DNA from: Oxytricha trifallax
Lineage: Eukaryota; Ciliophora; Spirotrichea; Sporadotrichida; Oxytrichidae
Length of the DNA stretch: 64,000 nucleotides
Direction: 5' to 3'
Assembly (NCBI GenBank): GCA_000711775.1
Contig: ARYC01000258.1
Location: forward strand, 1 to 64,000
Position 1 is the stretch's first letter; the number at the start of each line of letters is the position of its first letter. Made by a program: the position numbers and the translations under genes. Positions 22,700 to 35,000 of this stretch are shown here, in pieces. The notes under the pieces are model-generated. The model had not been told where the DNA came from. It saw only the letters and a list, made by a program, of their open reading frames with translations, and searched no databases.

Positions 22700-23299
22700 C
22701 AAGTAAATTTCTAATTTAATAATTATAATTAAATTAATTATGATTTTCGGAAGTTTTCCTATAACTCTTATAATTGTATATAAATATTTTCGAAAATAAA
22801 ATATAGAAGTAGATATTTAAATTATCAATTTTATTTTACTCAAAATGTTAAGTTAGCTTAGATTTGACAAAAGCAATACTTTTTAAGACATTTTAACTTT
22901 TTAAAAATAAAAAGTGAGATATATTAAAGCGTACTATTAGAATTTTGACATGTTTTCCTAAATAAATAAGATTAAATAAAATTACTTTACAATATTAAAA
23001 GTTTAGATTAGAAATGGCATTTTATCGTAATTCATAACAATAAATGTCTGATATATTATTAAGGTTCACTTTAAAATTGTAAGTTTAAATATTAAGTATA
23101 AATATTTAAATTCTTATGCAATAATTATTTCTAGAAAAATAAAAAATTAATTTTTTAATAAATTAAATTTTAAGCTAAAATGGTATTATAGTCTCTTCTC
23201 TGATAGGGCCAAATAAAAGTAGATAAATTATTAATACATTATTTATTTAATAAAACATCCATAGAAATTAATTGTTTTCTTGGGTATTCACTTCAATCG
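22700..23299. other. AT-rich, gene-free DNA
   Basis: Low-GC spacer between the retroelement-like ORF and the next inverted-repeat element; nothing recognised. Confidence 0.5.
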
Positions 23300-24330
23300 C
23301 TTAACCTGACGTCAATTACTCACAAGTATTTATTAATGGTAAAATTGTCTATAGCCCAATTAAATTTAAAATTGGAGTTTCATGTATAGTTTAAGGTATG
23401 CTACTCATTTAAGAGTCATAAGGGTGGAGACCCCTGGTCTGGTACCAAATCAAAATATTTAAGAGCAGGGATCAAGTGGGTCTCATGGAGTTCGCCGACC
23501 TTCCTTTCTCTTTGATTATGTCCTTAACGTGTTCCAAGAGGATATTAAAGTATATAAGTTTCTTTTCAAGAGAATATCTTATTCTTAATTTCCAAATTTA
23601 AAGAAGTGTACATACTTTTCTAGGTTCTTAGTTGTAAGAGTACTAAATCGCTATTTGTACATTTTGATCTATTTTTAATTCATATCGATTGATAACTTAT
23701 TTTTAAGTTGAAAAGGAAAAATTTTAAGTATGACATGGTGTTTTAGAAAATTTGCTAAAGTTGTTTTATGATTTTTTCTAGTTGTTGGTTAGGGTTGCTA
23801 AGTTAATTGATTAACCTCCTCTTATTACCGAGATAGTGTTTAATTGGCTGTTTCTTCTTTTATAATTATGTCATATTGAAGATTTGTTTTTTGAATTGAG
23901 GCTAGATTGTGTTATTTTCGTTTTACTGCATAGTCTAGTATTCTATTAAAAATTTTGATGTAATATTAGTTACACTCATCGACTATATTGAGTTGGAACA
24001 AGATGTATAACTTAATTAAGCAGATTTTAATTAAATGCTTCGGTCAGATTTCAGTTCGTCGGAAAGGTACCGTTCTATGACCTTTCATCTTGTAAATACT
24101 ACAAACTTTCACAAGGAGCCTTTCAACCCACTTGATCCCTGCTCTTAAATATTTTAATTTGGTATCAGACCAGGAATCTCCACCCCAGTGACTCTCAAAT
24201 GGGTAGAACCCCTAAAACTATGCTTGAAACTTAAATTTTAAATCTAATTGGACTATGCAAAATTTTGCCATTTATTAAAACTTGTGAGTAATTGATGAGT
24301 AATTAACTTCATCGGTGAGTTATTGACGCC
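23300..24330. mobile_element. Inverted-repeat element (about 1.03 kb) with a GC-richer core
   Basis: Arms about 23300-23482 and 24124-24330 match imperfectly along their length, including ATTACTCACAAG, GGTGGAGA, CTGGTCTG and TTTAAGAGCAGGGATCAAGT and their complements. The ~640-bp core is not symmetric and is GC-richer than the AT-rich flanks, so it may be cargo or a gene of the element. Confidence 0.72.
23483..23979 (-). other. Coding-like core of the inverted-repeat element, frame broken once
   Basis: From ATG 23979 a 99-codon frame runs to TGA 23680-23682 (MSVTNITSKFLIEYQTMQQN...). A second minus frame covers the remainder and reads on to TGA 23483-23485, ending with a basic tail (NTLRTQSKRKEGRRTP) exactly at the inner edge of the left arm. 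A single frameshift would join them into a protein of about 165 residues. No family is recognised. Because TGA is the only stop, chance cannot be excluded. Confidence 0.3.
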
Positions 24331-26360
24331 AATCCCCGTTTTCTTTTTACAAAAGTATATTATCTAATTTAGAGGCAACTATAATTGAATTTGATTTTAT
24401 TAATTGATATATAGCTTAAAATTAAAATAACTCTAAATCTGTTTTTAATACTTTTTAATTTTTTCTTTTTTAATGATTAGTATAAGCTTTCATTAAATAA
24501 ATTAAAAAGAAGCTTTATTTATTTTGATTATTAAATTCGATTTTTTATAATTTTGACTTAATAGAATTACTATTTATTATCATAAAGTTAATATATTTGG
24601 TATGATGAGGATGATAAAATGAAGAAATTAGAGTTTATAAAGTAATTTAGTATAAATTATTGCTAAAGTCTTTATTATTGAAGAAATAAATTTAATGTGA
24701 ATAATTAATTTTATTCTCTGTTTTATTAATCTGTAATAAAAGTTTATATTAAATTTTAACTTTCTATCATAAAATTTACAGTTTAATTCTTATTCCTAAA
24801 TAAATTGAAAATAATATTATCGTTTTATTTTGATGAATATAAAAATTGGTGTATTTTTAATAAAATTTTCAAAGAAAAGCCCGTCTTTAAATCCTTCATT
24901 CAAAAAGTAGTATATTTAATAAATCAAATTTATTTGATAAATTATCAACGATCTCAATGTTTGTTATAGTATTCAAGTATGATAATGTATAAATTATTAA
25001 ATTACGAAATTCAGAAATATATAAACATCAAAAATCTACCAAATTTTTATTATTTTTTTCAATTTCGCTTTTAATTTATGAATAATTTATTTTCACTTTC
25101 TAACTGTAATAAATTGTTTTTAATTTTATTCGAAGCCAGGGTATATTTAATTTATTATTACTAGCACACACATTCAAATTATTTACTCATAAAAAAATAT
25201 TTGTATATAATTCTGAATAAATAGAATTAATATTTTATATTATATATGATTTTTTTAAGTTATATTATCTGAAATTTTGATAAATGAAAGTCATGGACGC
25301 TTTGTTTAATTCTTTATTTAATAAATCTCAAAATTTAAATATTTTCTATAAAAATTACTATAATTTTATTATATATATTTTTCAATTTTCATTTTATAAG
25401 AAAGACTTAATTGTGAATTTAGAATAAAGAAAAATTTCGAGATAAAATTCTTGTTTAACTTAATTTCACTATTAGATAAAAAAACAATTTGTAATTATAT
25501 TAATCTTTATAAAATTTAATAATGTTGTATCATATTAAAAATTGATTGCAATTCTTAAATTCTTTGTTTAAATTAAAGTTATTTAGAGGAAATAATATTT
25601 AAAGATTAACTATTTTATTCTGATATTAATATTATATCCATAATATATAATTTAGATTAAAATATTACCTTTAGTACACTAAAAATACTCTCATTTTTAC
25701 ATTTATAAAAAATTAAATAAGTTTTTATAATTATTAAAAGATAATTTTTCCTCATGAAATAATTAATTCTTTTATAATTATCAATTAAATTATAATATAT
25801 TATAAGATTTTTATATAAATTGGGATTGCTAGATATTTACAGGCATTTAATTATTAATTGCCATTTATGTTTGCTTTATTTCATAGTATTTATTTTTAAA
25901 TTTATTTTTTCCAGAATTTTAACTCTATCTGAAAATTTTAACGCTATAATTTATGTATTAAGAAATATTTAAATGAAAACTCATTTGTTTATAATGCCTG
26001 ATTTACTATTCAAATTTAGTTTCTAACTCAGTATTGAAATTAAACACATCATTTTTTTCAATTTTATAAATATTTTAGGGGGATATTAAAATTAATTATA
26101 TTTTGCAAAAAATAGAGATGAAAAATATTAAAGACTACATAAATTTCTTTTCCCATAGATTAAATAGCTTATTTAATTAGAAAAATTTAAGTTATATAAC
26201 TATGACATGTCTCAATAGATAAAAGTCACTAAAAAAGTTTTAATTAATAATTAATGTGATTATTCTTGAAAATATTTGAATCATGTTCAAGAATAGAAAT
26301 AAATAAAACTTGTTCATTCATGATGATTTTATTTTTACAAATCGAAAAAAAATTGCATTA
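24331..26360. other. AT-rich, gene-free DNA
   Basis: About 2 kb of very AT-rich sequence; nothing supported. Confidence 0.5.
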
Positions 26361-26366
26361 TCTATT

Positions 26367-26450
26367 ATGGGTCAGGATATTTCCGATGGGGCAGACAATC
26401 TCCCTATTAGGTACATTTAGGATTACGGGGTAGGAAACTTCTCCCTCATA
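26367..26450. repeat. Dispersed GGGGtAGGAAACTTC repeat unit
   Basis: Two degenerate copies of the GGGGCAGGAAACTTCC motif seen at 5165-5585: GGTCAGGATATTTCC at the left and GGGGTAGGAAACTTC near 26419-26433. A further copy (GGGGTAGGAAATTTCC) lies near 27583. They may be ends of one or more old elements; boundaries are unclear. Confidence 0.4.
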
Positions 26451-28640
26451 TTATTACGATTTTTTTCAAATGTGATTTAAAAACACGAGGAGTACCTTGA
26501 ACAACTAAGTCAGAGGGTTCGTCATATATATTTGATTAACTCTCTCCTGAAAACCAAAGATTTGTTTAAATTTTATAATAAAAACGTTTAAATATAAATA
26601 ATTTTTAAGATTTTGTGATTTTAATTGAATTTCATTTTTTAACAAATAATTCAGTTTCTAATCTAAAGTTCTTTCTTTGAGCATTTAAATATTTTCATTT
26701 TTTTTGTCTGTCTATAATAATTATTAATTTTTGGCTGTCTTAAACTCCTTATTATATTGTTAATATTTGCTATTTATTTATATTTATGAAGTGAAGTCAG
26801 TATTTGTCACTTTTTTTTGAATTTTCTATTAATAAAAGCTATTTTCACCACTACTTATTTGATTAACATCGAGAAATGAATCCAAGAGGGAATCAGTCAG
26901 ATTCTTAATTCTATTATAAATTAAAATAATTTCTATTTATGCATAATTTGTTGATAGAATGATTAAATACTTAATTTTGATATATTTTTAGTTAATGTCA
27001 CTTTGTGAAATAGGAAGTTGTATATTTTCGACTTAGGAATTAGGAGCATTAATGATCTTAGATTATTTTGACAGTTAACTTTTCATTGAAGAGGGTTCAG
27101 TATTTAATATGGATATACCCAAATAGCCTCTCTCTTTAAGTAAATATTTTTAAAATATGAAAGATGGAAAATTTAAAAAGAACAATTTATTAATATTTTC
27201 TCTGAGATCTCAAGCTTAGAAGAAAAACAATAGTAATTAATTTTTGAGGGGATGTTCCTCCCTCAAAAATATAGATTCTAGCTCCCTACTGAAGTTTATT
27301 GAAAATACATTATTTTTATTATTTTTAAAATCTTTATCATCGATTATGATTCAATTATTCATATTTGGACATCCAATATTCTTAACTATTTTGATAAAAT
27401 TGTCAATTTTATATTCAAAAAATTATATTAATAGTTTATTGATAATGAGTTAAGAGATAAATAAATAAACCTTGAAATTATTTATTAAAATAAGTTGTTT
27501 AATACTGTCATAGTAATAGATATTGTGATTTATGTTTTTTATTAATATATTTATTTCCAAATAAGTTTAATTTTAAAGTTAGGGGTAGGAAATTTCCCTC
27601 CCATTAATTCTATACATAAATTAATCATAAATTGAATAATAAAGCTTGGTATCAGATAATAGCTTTCTTTTATTTGACATTTGGGATGCTAAATAGGTCA
27701 TATTATGCTATAAATAATTTTATTATTCATAATCCTCTGGGCTTAAACGTATAGTGCATAAATATTTTGAACTATCGTTGGGTTATTGAAGTTTCATTGA
27801 ACAAGGTTTATTAAGATCAAGCATAATAATTATTAAATATAGAAAATAATAAATATCGAATAAAGAAAAACATTGATTGATTAGAGATTTCTTAAATATG
27901 TTACCCCCTTTAAGCTGGTGGAATTAAAAACTCAAAACTTTTAAGATTTACAAATATTAATCTAAATTTCTCAACAAGATTATAGTTATTTTTAATGTTT
28001 TATACTTAATTATATTTTTAAAATGATGGTTTAGTTTAATGGATCTTATTGAAATTATGTTTTCATTTTTTTTATCGCAATTACCTGTAAAGCTCTTTAT
28101 ACTCTACTTAGTATTTTCAATTTATTATGGTTTAATTGACACTACTTTTTAAGGCATGGATTTAATTAAAATTATAATAATGATAAATTTTTGTTCTATA
28201 GCAATTTATTTATATAAATTTCATAGGTATTTTATTAATTTTATCTTTTTTGTTTTAATTGACTTTAGGCAGGCACGAGAAAATTAATATTTAATTTAAA
28301 ATAGTAATATTTAAATAAATGATAAATTTTAAATTTATTAAAAGAGAAGCAAGACATTCATACAAATTTTTAGAAATAAAAATATATCAAAAATAATGAT
28401 GTGTTTAGTAATTAATCTCAATAATTTCAACACATCACTTTATAATTACAGGTTTAAAGAAGCGGGTTCATTTTGTTTTTATCTGAATGATTTAACTTTA
28501 ACATTTATAAAGACAAATAACTCCGAAAAAATTTATATCTCACTATGCTAATTCACTCTATATAAATATCATTATATTGATTAATTTAGAAATGAAAATA
28601 GTGATGTTAATTTTTTTTACTCAAATAATTGAAAATATAA
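26451..28640. other. AT-rich, gene-free DNA with one small hairpin
   Basis: Low-GC sequence. A compact hairpin (TTTTTGAGGG with CCCTCAAAAA) sits at 27240-27270. No gene is supported; the ATG-less frame at 27244-27453 is ordinary AT-rich noise. Confidence 0.45.
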
Positions 28641-28647
28641 AAATATA

Positions 28648-29280
28648 TGGCTTTGGGGACAAACACACCCCCCCTAATGTATACTTTTCTTTTTGTAGTC
28701 TGATAGAGTTTTTGACGCTGAGTAATAGTAGCTAATGTACTATGAGTGTGCAATCAATAGTTTTCGAATTATGACTCGAAGTAAGTTTACTTTTTATATA
28801 TAAAATTATAGTAAAAATTATAAAATTTTTTCAATTGTTTATAAAATCTATTTTTATCTAAAAATGTCAATTCGGCTACTTATACACGAATTTATTAAAA
28901 ATTATTAATTTTATTTAGTTTATCCAAAATTATTATAATTAATTTATTTCACATTTAATTTTTTTCTCCAATGATGTGAAATAAATTAATTATAATAATT
29001 TTGGATAAACTAAATAAAATTAATAATTTTTAATAAATTCGTGTATAAGTAGCCGAATTGACATTTTTAGATAAAAATAGATTTTATAAACAATTGAAAA
29101 AATTTTATAATTTTTACTATAATTTTATATATAAAAAGTGAACTTACTTCGAGTCATAATTCGAAAACTATTGATTGCACACTCATAGTACATTAGCTAC
29201 TATTACTCAGCGTCAAAAACTCTATCAGACTACAAAAAGAAAAGTATACATTAGGGGGGGTGTGTTTGTCCCCATAGCCA
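28648..29280. mobile_element. Palindromic element with perfect 6-bp target duplication AATATA
   Basis: Arms 28648-28954 and 28974-29280, almost identical, separated by a loop of about 20 bases. The ends are TGGCTTTGGGGACAAACAC and GTGTTTGTCCCCATAGCCA, so the element runs TG...CA like family C, with a C7/G7 run near each end. The flanks are AATATA at 28642-28647 and 29281-29286. Near-identical arms suggest a recent insertion or arm-to-arm gene conversion. No coding capacity is visible. Confidence 0.85.
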
Positions 29281-29286
29281 AATATA

Positions 29287-29849
29287 CCTTATATATTTTT
29301 ATATTAATTTAGCAAAATTTTTTATGAAAAAGGGAGATATATTCAAAATGCAGTTGAGGATAAAAGCAGATTGAAAATTTTAAAAACGGATCTATTTTAT
29401 ATATAATATATAAAACTGTTTAAAATTAAATATTTTACGTATAAATTACTAAGGTATTAGAATTATATATATATATATATTTAACTAATAAAATTTTATT
29501 TATTTATTTTTTTAAAAATTCTATGTGATTGTTTAAAGGATATATACATTATTGGTTAAAAATTTATTCAATTAAAAGCTAGAATAATTATTTAATAAAT
29601 TTATTAAAAAACTATTATGTTTTTTTATATGTTAATCTATTATTTTTATCATATTTATTTAATTATATAATATTATGTTATGATTTAAAATGATATATGA
29701 GATGTTGTGAGAATGGTAGAGTTAATTATTAATTAATTATTGATAAACTTTTATTATTTTTATATCACAACGCTTTTAAAATAATTTCATCAGTAATATT
29801 AATTTAAACCACAGCTGAATATATAGATGAATATTTAATTATGAGAAAA
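29287..29849. other. AT-rich, gene-free DNA
   Basis: Includes a short (TA)n run near 29465-29480. Nothing else recognised. Confidence 0.5.
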
Positions 29850-29903
29850 TATTATATTATATAAGTAATTTTATTCTAAATCTAAGCAAAATTGCTGAAC
29901 TAT

Positions 29904-30713
29904 ATAAAGTGCATTTATCGAAATAAGAGAAGCATTTAATTTAAAATTCAAATTTAGGAAGAAATATACTTGCTTTTTCATTGATTAGTTGTCTTAAAAC
30001 CTTCTTTATCCTCTTCATCATCATCACTTTCAACTTTTCTTGTTCTTATTGTTATCACGAAAACTATTCGCATTCCGTTCCTGATCTTGTGTTCGTCAAA
30101 ACCCGCTGCACTGTTGGAGCTGCAGCTGAAACCTCAGCTACTTCTAAGTTTGAGAGTGCTATATCAGGATTCAAGCTGGAGGAGGAGACTCCATTATGTT
30201 TAGCCGAAATTTAATTATTTTGAGATATTTAATAATTTAAAACATGCATATTAAAACTTTTTAAGTTTTAATGCTTTAACATAAGTGATTAAAGTAATAG
30301 GTTTAATTTATAGAGAATTAATAATAGATTAATTAATTTTAGTCTTAAATTTTTTAATTAAGACTGTGCATGTTTTAAATTATTAAATATCTCAAAATAA
30401 TTAAATTTCGGCTAAACATAATGGAGTCTCCTCCTCCAGCTTGAATCCTGATATAGCACTCTCAAACTTAGAAGTAGCTGAGGTTTCAGCTGCAGCTCCA
30501 ACAGTGCAGCGGGTTTTGACGAACACAAGATCAGGAACGGAATGCGAATAGTTTTCGTGATAACAATAAGAACAAGAAAAGTTGAAAGTGATGATGATGA
30601 AGAGGATAAAGAAGGTTTTAAGACAACTAATCAATGAAAAAGCAAGTATATTTCTTCCTAAATTTGAATTTTAAATTAAATGCTTCTCTTATTTCGATAA
30701 ATGCACTTTACTT
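29904..30713. repeat. Inverted duplication of a GC-richer, coding-like segment
   Basis: Arms about 29904-30248 and 30367-30713 are essentially identical inverted copies; the ~118-bp centre is AT-rich. Beyond the left arm, a short further match (TTATATAAGTA) is separated by an extra ~40 bases. Each arm has a ~230-bp GC-richer block (29985-30215 and 30400-30637). Unlike the other palindromes the arms look coding, so this could be a duplicated gene segment rather than a foldback transposon. Both possibilities remain open. Confidence 0.8.
30400..30637 (+). other. Coding-like block in the right arm (mirror copy at 29981-30218 on the minus strand)
   Basis: Two readings compete. Outward (plus here): a frame reading SSSSLNPDIALSNLEVAEVS gives way, through one-base shifts, to a frame ending KVESDDDEEDKEGFKTTNQ and TGA at 30635-30637; its acidic tail is protein-like. 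Inward (minus here, plus at 29981-30214): a single 77-residue frame starting with a hydrophobic stretch (CLKTFFILFIIITFNFSC) that resembles a signal peptide. The inward frame has no ATG and would continue three codons past the TAA at its end. No family is recognised and the strand is undecided. Confidence 0.3.
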
Positions 30714-30739
30714 ATATAATAACATATTTAAATTATAAA

Positions 30740-31654
30740 TATTTAAGGGGTTTAGTATATAAAAATTAATATTTTTTATTGAAATTTAATCATTGCTTTA
30801 TTACCTTAAAGAGATTTTGTAAATTTATAAAAATAAAAATCAAACTATATATGGGAGTTTTTTAAATAAATAATTAATATTATCTTTAATTAAAATAAAT
30901 TTTAGTAAATTAAGATTGATAAATTATTGGGCATTTAGTTAAGATATATATATAGCGACTAAGTGTGGATTATTCAATAATAAATGTTTTTTAAATAAAT
31001 ATATAACAACTTAGGTTGGAAGTTTTGGTGACGCTACGATGGCAGAGACAGTAAGTAATCTAGCTATCAGCGGAACCTTGCTGAGATTTATTATAGACTC
31101 ATCATATTTGTGAAGAGTTCAAATATTTATGAAATTTTAGCCACATCTATATTTAGTTAGAGTAGCAAAAATGAGTAAATATTTTCTTTTAGGGGTTTTA
31201 GTCTAAATTAATTTCTTAATAATGCGATTTAAAACTATAATAAACTGTTTGATTAGTGCATTAATTGTTTAGTAAATATTTTTACTCAAAATTAATTTAT
31301 ATTATTTCTATAATTTATATTAAAAATTTTCATTCTATATTAATTTACATATAGCTCATGAACTTTAATTTTGGTAATACTAATATATATTTACTAAGAA
31401 GAATTTGGAATAAGTTTAATTATTTTTATGATTTTTAGCCAAATTAAAATTATTATTATTTCCATATAAAGTAGAAATGTATATATTTTTAATATAAATC
31501 CCATTAAATATATATATATATGATATATATATAATATATATATATATATATCATTGTAATTTTTGCATTTATTGATTCTGTCTTAGATGCCTCATTTATT
31601 TCATTATTGGAATGATTATTACTAAATACCTCCAATGCTCTAAAATGAATCAAT
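30740..31654. other. AT-rich DNA with a short GC-richer patch
   Basis: A patch at 31015-31115 stands out; a plus frame from ATG 31040 reads MAETVSNLAISGTLLRFII to a TGA after 24 codons. It is too short to call. A long alternating TA tract lies at 31505-31551. Confidence 0.3.
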
Positions 31655-32035
31655 ATTATTGTAAGAATGAATTCAAATTGTAAAATTAATTAAAATTATA
31701 TAAATTATAAATCGAATTACTGGCGGTTAAAGTTGGCCAATTTAATAGATCTTGGGATCATTAAATAGTAAATTCAAGATTATCTGAATTTTACTGTCTG
31801 CGATACTATTTTATATCATTGATGTAGCGAGATAACGTGACTATAATTGAATGACTTTAAATTTGATAAATAATCCCCTAAAATAAAACTTAAGTTAACT
31901 AGCTAGCATTACGATGATATTAAATAGCAACGCCAACTGTAAGCTTCAGCGTCTAAATTTGCCAACTTTAACTGCCATTTATTTAATTTATAGTAATTTA
32001 AATAAATTTTTCAATCTCGTTTAAATTTTGTTCAT
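31655..32035. mobile_element. Family-F1 palindromic element, copy b (diverged)
   Basis: Inner inverted ends GGCGGTTAAAGTTGGCCAA (from 31721) and TTGCCAACTTTAACTGCCA (about 31959-31977) are conserved; the centre is strongly diverged. Outer ends resemble ATTATTGTAAGAAT. It belongs to the sub-type with 'AAAGTTGGCCAA' also seen in copies c and f. Confidence 0.65.
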
Positions 32036-35000
32036 TTATATTAGTTATTAATTTTAGTCAATTAAAAAATAATCAGAGAGATCTATAATTGGATTTAGTT
32101 TTAGGTTTGTGGTTGCAAATAATTAATGATTTATATAATCCGTACATTATTAGCTTATCTTTTTATTTTATATTTAGGGGATATTATTTATTCTCTCAGT
32201 ATATTAATACTAAACAAGTGGCGTACCTTGCATAACTAGCTCTGAAGACTACTCGTCGAGAAATATATTTGTATTTATGCATTAGATAGAAGATTAACCA
32301 GGTCTAATTACATAATTAATAAATATTTTTTAATTTTAATTAATTTAAAATATAGAATATAAGTTAAAGTCTTACTTTCTTCATTTTACTTTTTAAATTA
32401 TTTACATTCATTTAAGTGAGCTCGGCCAATTTGTCTGAGATGCTCTCATTTAAGTCTTTTTTATTTTTAATTTTTAGCTGTTTAATGTATAATTTATAAT
32501 ATATTTTTATTATGATTCAAACAAATTAACTAAAATATAAAGGATATTTATTGATACAATCACTTAATGAATAATTTCAAAATTTAAATTGGAATAAAAT
32601 TAATTCGAAAGATTTGATATCTTTGAAACTTTTATTATAAAAAATAATAAAGGCAAGAACATTAGAGAGAGTAATTATAAAAATAACATTTTACTCAAAT
32701 TTTATTGAAAAAAATAATTTTTCAATATTAATTAGAGTAATTTAATTTTATTCTAAAATTAAAAGATTTATTATTGTTTAATGTTTTCATTTACTTCTTC
32801 AACTTCAGAATTATCATTAAGAAAAAGTAAAAATATTAATCTTTATACTTTAATAATACATTTTGAAGAATATCCCTTTTTTAATTTTCATCATCATTTC
32901 GATGATTTATTTAATTAATAAGAATATTTGTTTGATCTTGAATTTATTTTGTAAAATAGCAAATCCAAAAACATAAAATTATAATTGTCCTAAATACTTT
33001 TACACAAATTTTTTTATTGAATTTATTATTGAGCAAGAGTCATTTATGCATAAGGTTGCTTATATTGAGATTTTTAATCAGGATTTTTATTCTCATATAG
33101 GTCTACTTAATAATTTCCTACCATCTATTAAAAATTGACGCATTATTTACTTCCTCGTTGTTATTCTCTACCAGTCCTTGTAAAGCTTCCAGAATCTTCA
33201 TATGCAGCAGTAAAAGTCTTCTAAATAAAGTAAATTTTTGCAGGAATACATTTAATTTTAAAGAATAATAAAAAATATAGATTCTTTTAGCAATGTTATT
33301 AAAAAAATGTTTACCAAACCCTATTTCATTAAAACTATAAGTAGACCATCAAACACAAAAGTTAACTTTTATTACTAGTAAATTTAAAAGTAATTTTTAG
33401 GAGCGAGGAAATCTCATTATATTGTTTTTTATCAAATCAAAATTATCATGCATTCTAATAAAAATTATAGCAATTGTTTTTTCCATCAATAATCCGTGAA
33501 AATAATTTATCTTATGAATAATTTACTTTGGTTTTTATAGTTTCCATATTCTGAAAACTTCTTAATTATAATTTAAGCTGAATTTATCAATTATAAACTC
33601 ATTCCTATAATAATTGCAATAAAGAATATTTTAAAGAGAATTAATGTTAATTCTATGTTGGAAATAGTGAATTAGTCATCAGATAAAGAATAATAAAAAA
33701 TGAAAATAATCATCAGATCACTTTTATTTTTTCCTGTCAAATACTTATTTATTATTTTTTCAGAATCTTAAAATTCCTTGTGTCTATTAGCAGTTAATTC
33801 TAGTTTTAAATCGGATTCTTATTATAAAATAAAAATTAATATTTTAAAAAATATATTTTCTATCTTATTTAATTTAATATTGTTTAAAAATATTTGTTTA
33901 ATATAGTGTTAGTAAATTGGAAATATTAAAATTTTTAATGACTTAGAGAAAATTTTCAATGTATATTTATATATATAAATTTAATATATAATATATAAAT
34001 TTTAAAGCCAAATAGTTACCTAAAAAAAAAGAAGAAGAATGAAAGCAATAGCTAAGCAATTTATTAAATTCCATTAATGTATTTATTACTCCAATCTTAT
34101 AAAAATAAACAAAAATTACTCCAGTTTATATATATATTTTAATCAATTCGAATTTATAAGTTTAAATGTATTTTTTAAAAAAATAAAATAAAATCTTAAA
34201 ATCAATCTAATGTTCTGCTCATTCATTAAAAAAAATAATTATGGAAACTTGTTTTATTTATAATTTCAAAATAAAATCAACTTTTACAATTAAAAATTGT
34301 TTTTCAATGTAATTATTGTACTCCTACAATAATGAGGATTTATATTTAAAACCCCCTAAACTTTTTTAAATTACATTTCCTTTGTATATAAATATGATGC
34401 CTAAAGTAATTAATTCAGAGATGAATTTTAAATGAGAAGACATGAAGGTATTATTGTGCTTTTATCAATGTTAGAGTCTTCGAAGTTAATTACAAAATAT
34501 AGATAAGATTAATATATTACTTCAAGCAAATTAATTTAATAAATAAATTTGAACGAAACATTATTTATAGTCATCTAATTTAAAATTCAAGTATATATAA
34601 AATTCGAGCGAATAAAATAACTTATTAAGACCTCAAGACTTGAAAGGTCTTCTAGATTTTTTAAATGAATTGATTTTTAGAATTTCAAATTTTAATAGAA
34701 AAAGATCAATTTAAATATAGATAAGATAAATTAAATATCTTAGAACATCAATTTTATCAGAATAAATATTAAAAAGTTATAAATTCTTAATATACTTTTA
34801 GATAATAAAAAAGATAATAGTGCAAATTCTAAATTTTCTCTCATAGTTGAAAAGAATGAGCAATTAATGATTATTTTAGCTCATTCAAATGTAATTTTAT
34901 ATTTTAGAACAACCCTTTTTTATATATTAATTTAATTATTTCTTGTATCTTTTTATTAAACTGTCCAGATTTTATATAATAACATAATCATTTTGGCTTA

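Noticed and set aside
22358..22702. 114-codon minus-strand ORF in standard code
   Set aside because: It is in another frame from the 503-codon ciliate-code ORF that spans the whole region.
27244..27453. 69-codon plus-strand ORF
   Set aside because: Starts without ATG inside a small hairpin and continues as AT-rich noise.
5165..27602. CRISPR-like or tandem array from repeated GGGGCAGGAAACTTCC
   Set aside because: Copies are few, irregularly spaced, in both orientations and in a eukaryotic germline context.
28648..29280. Assembly or amplification artefact (fold-back read)
   Set aside because: Exact 6-bp direct duplication outside the arms and differences between the arms argue for a real insertion; still worth a long-read check.
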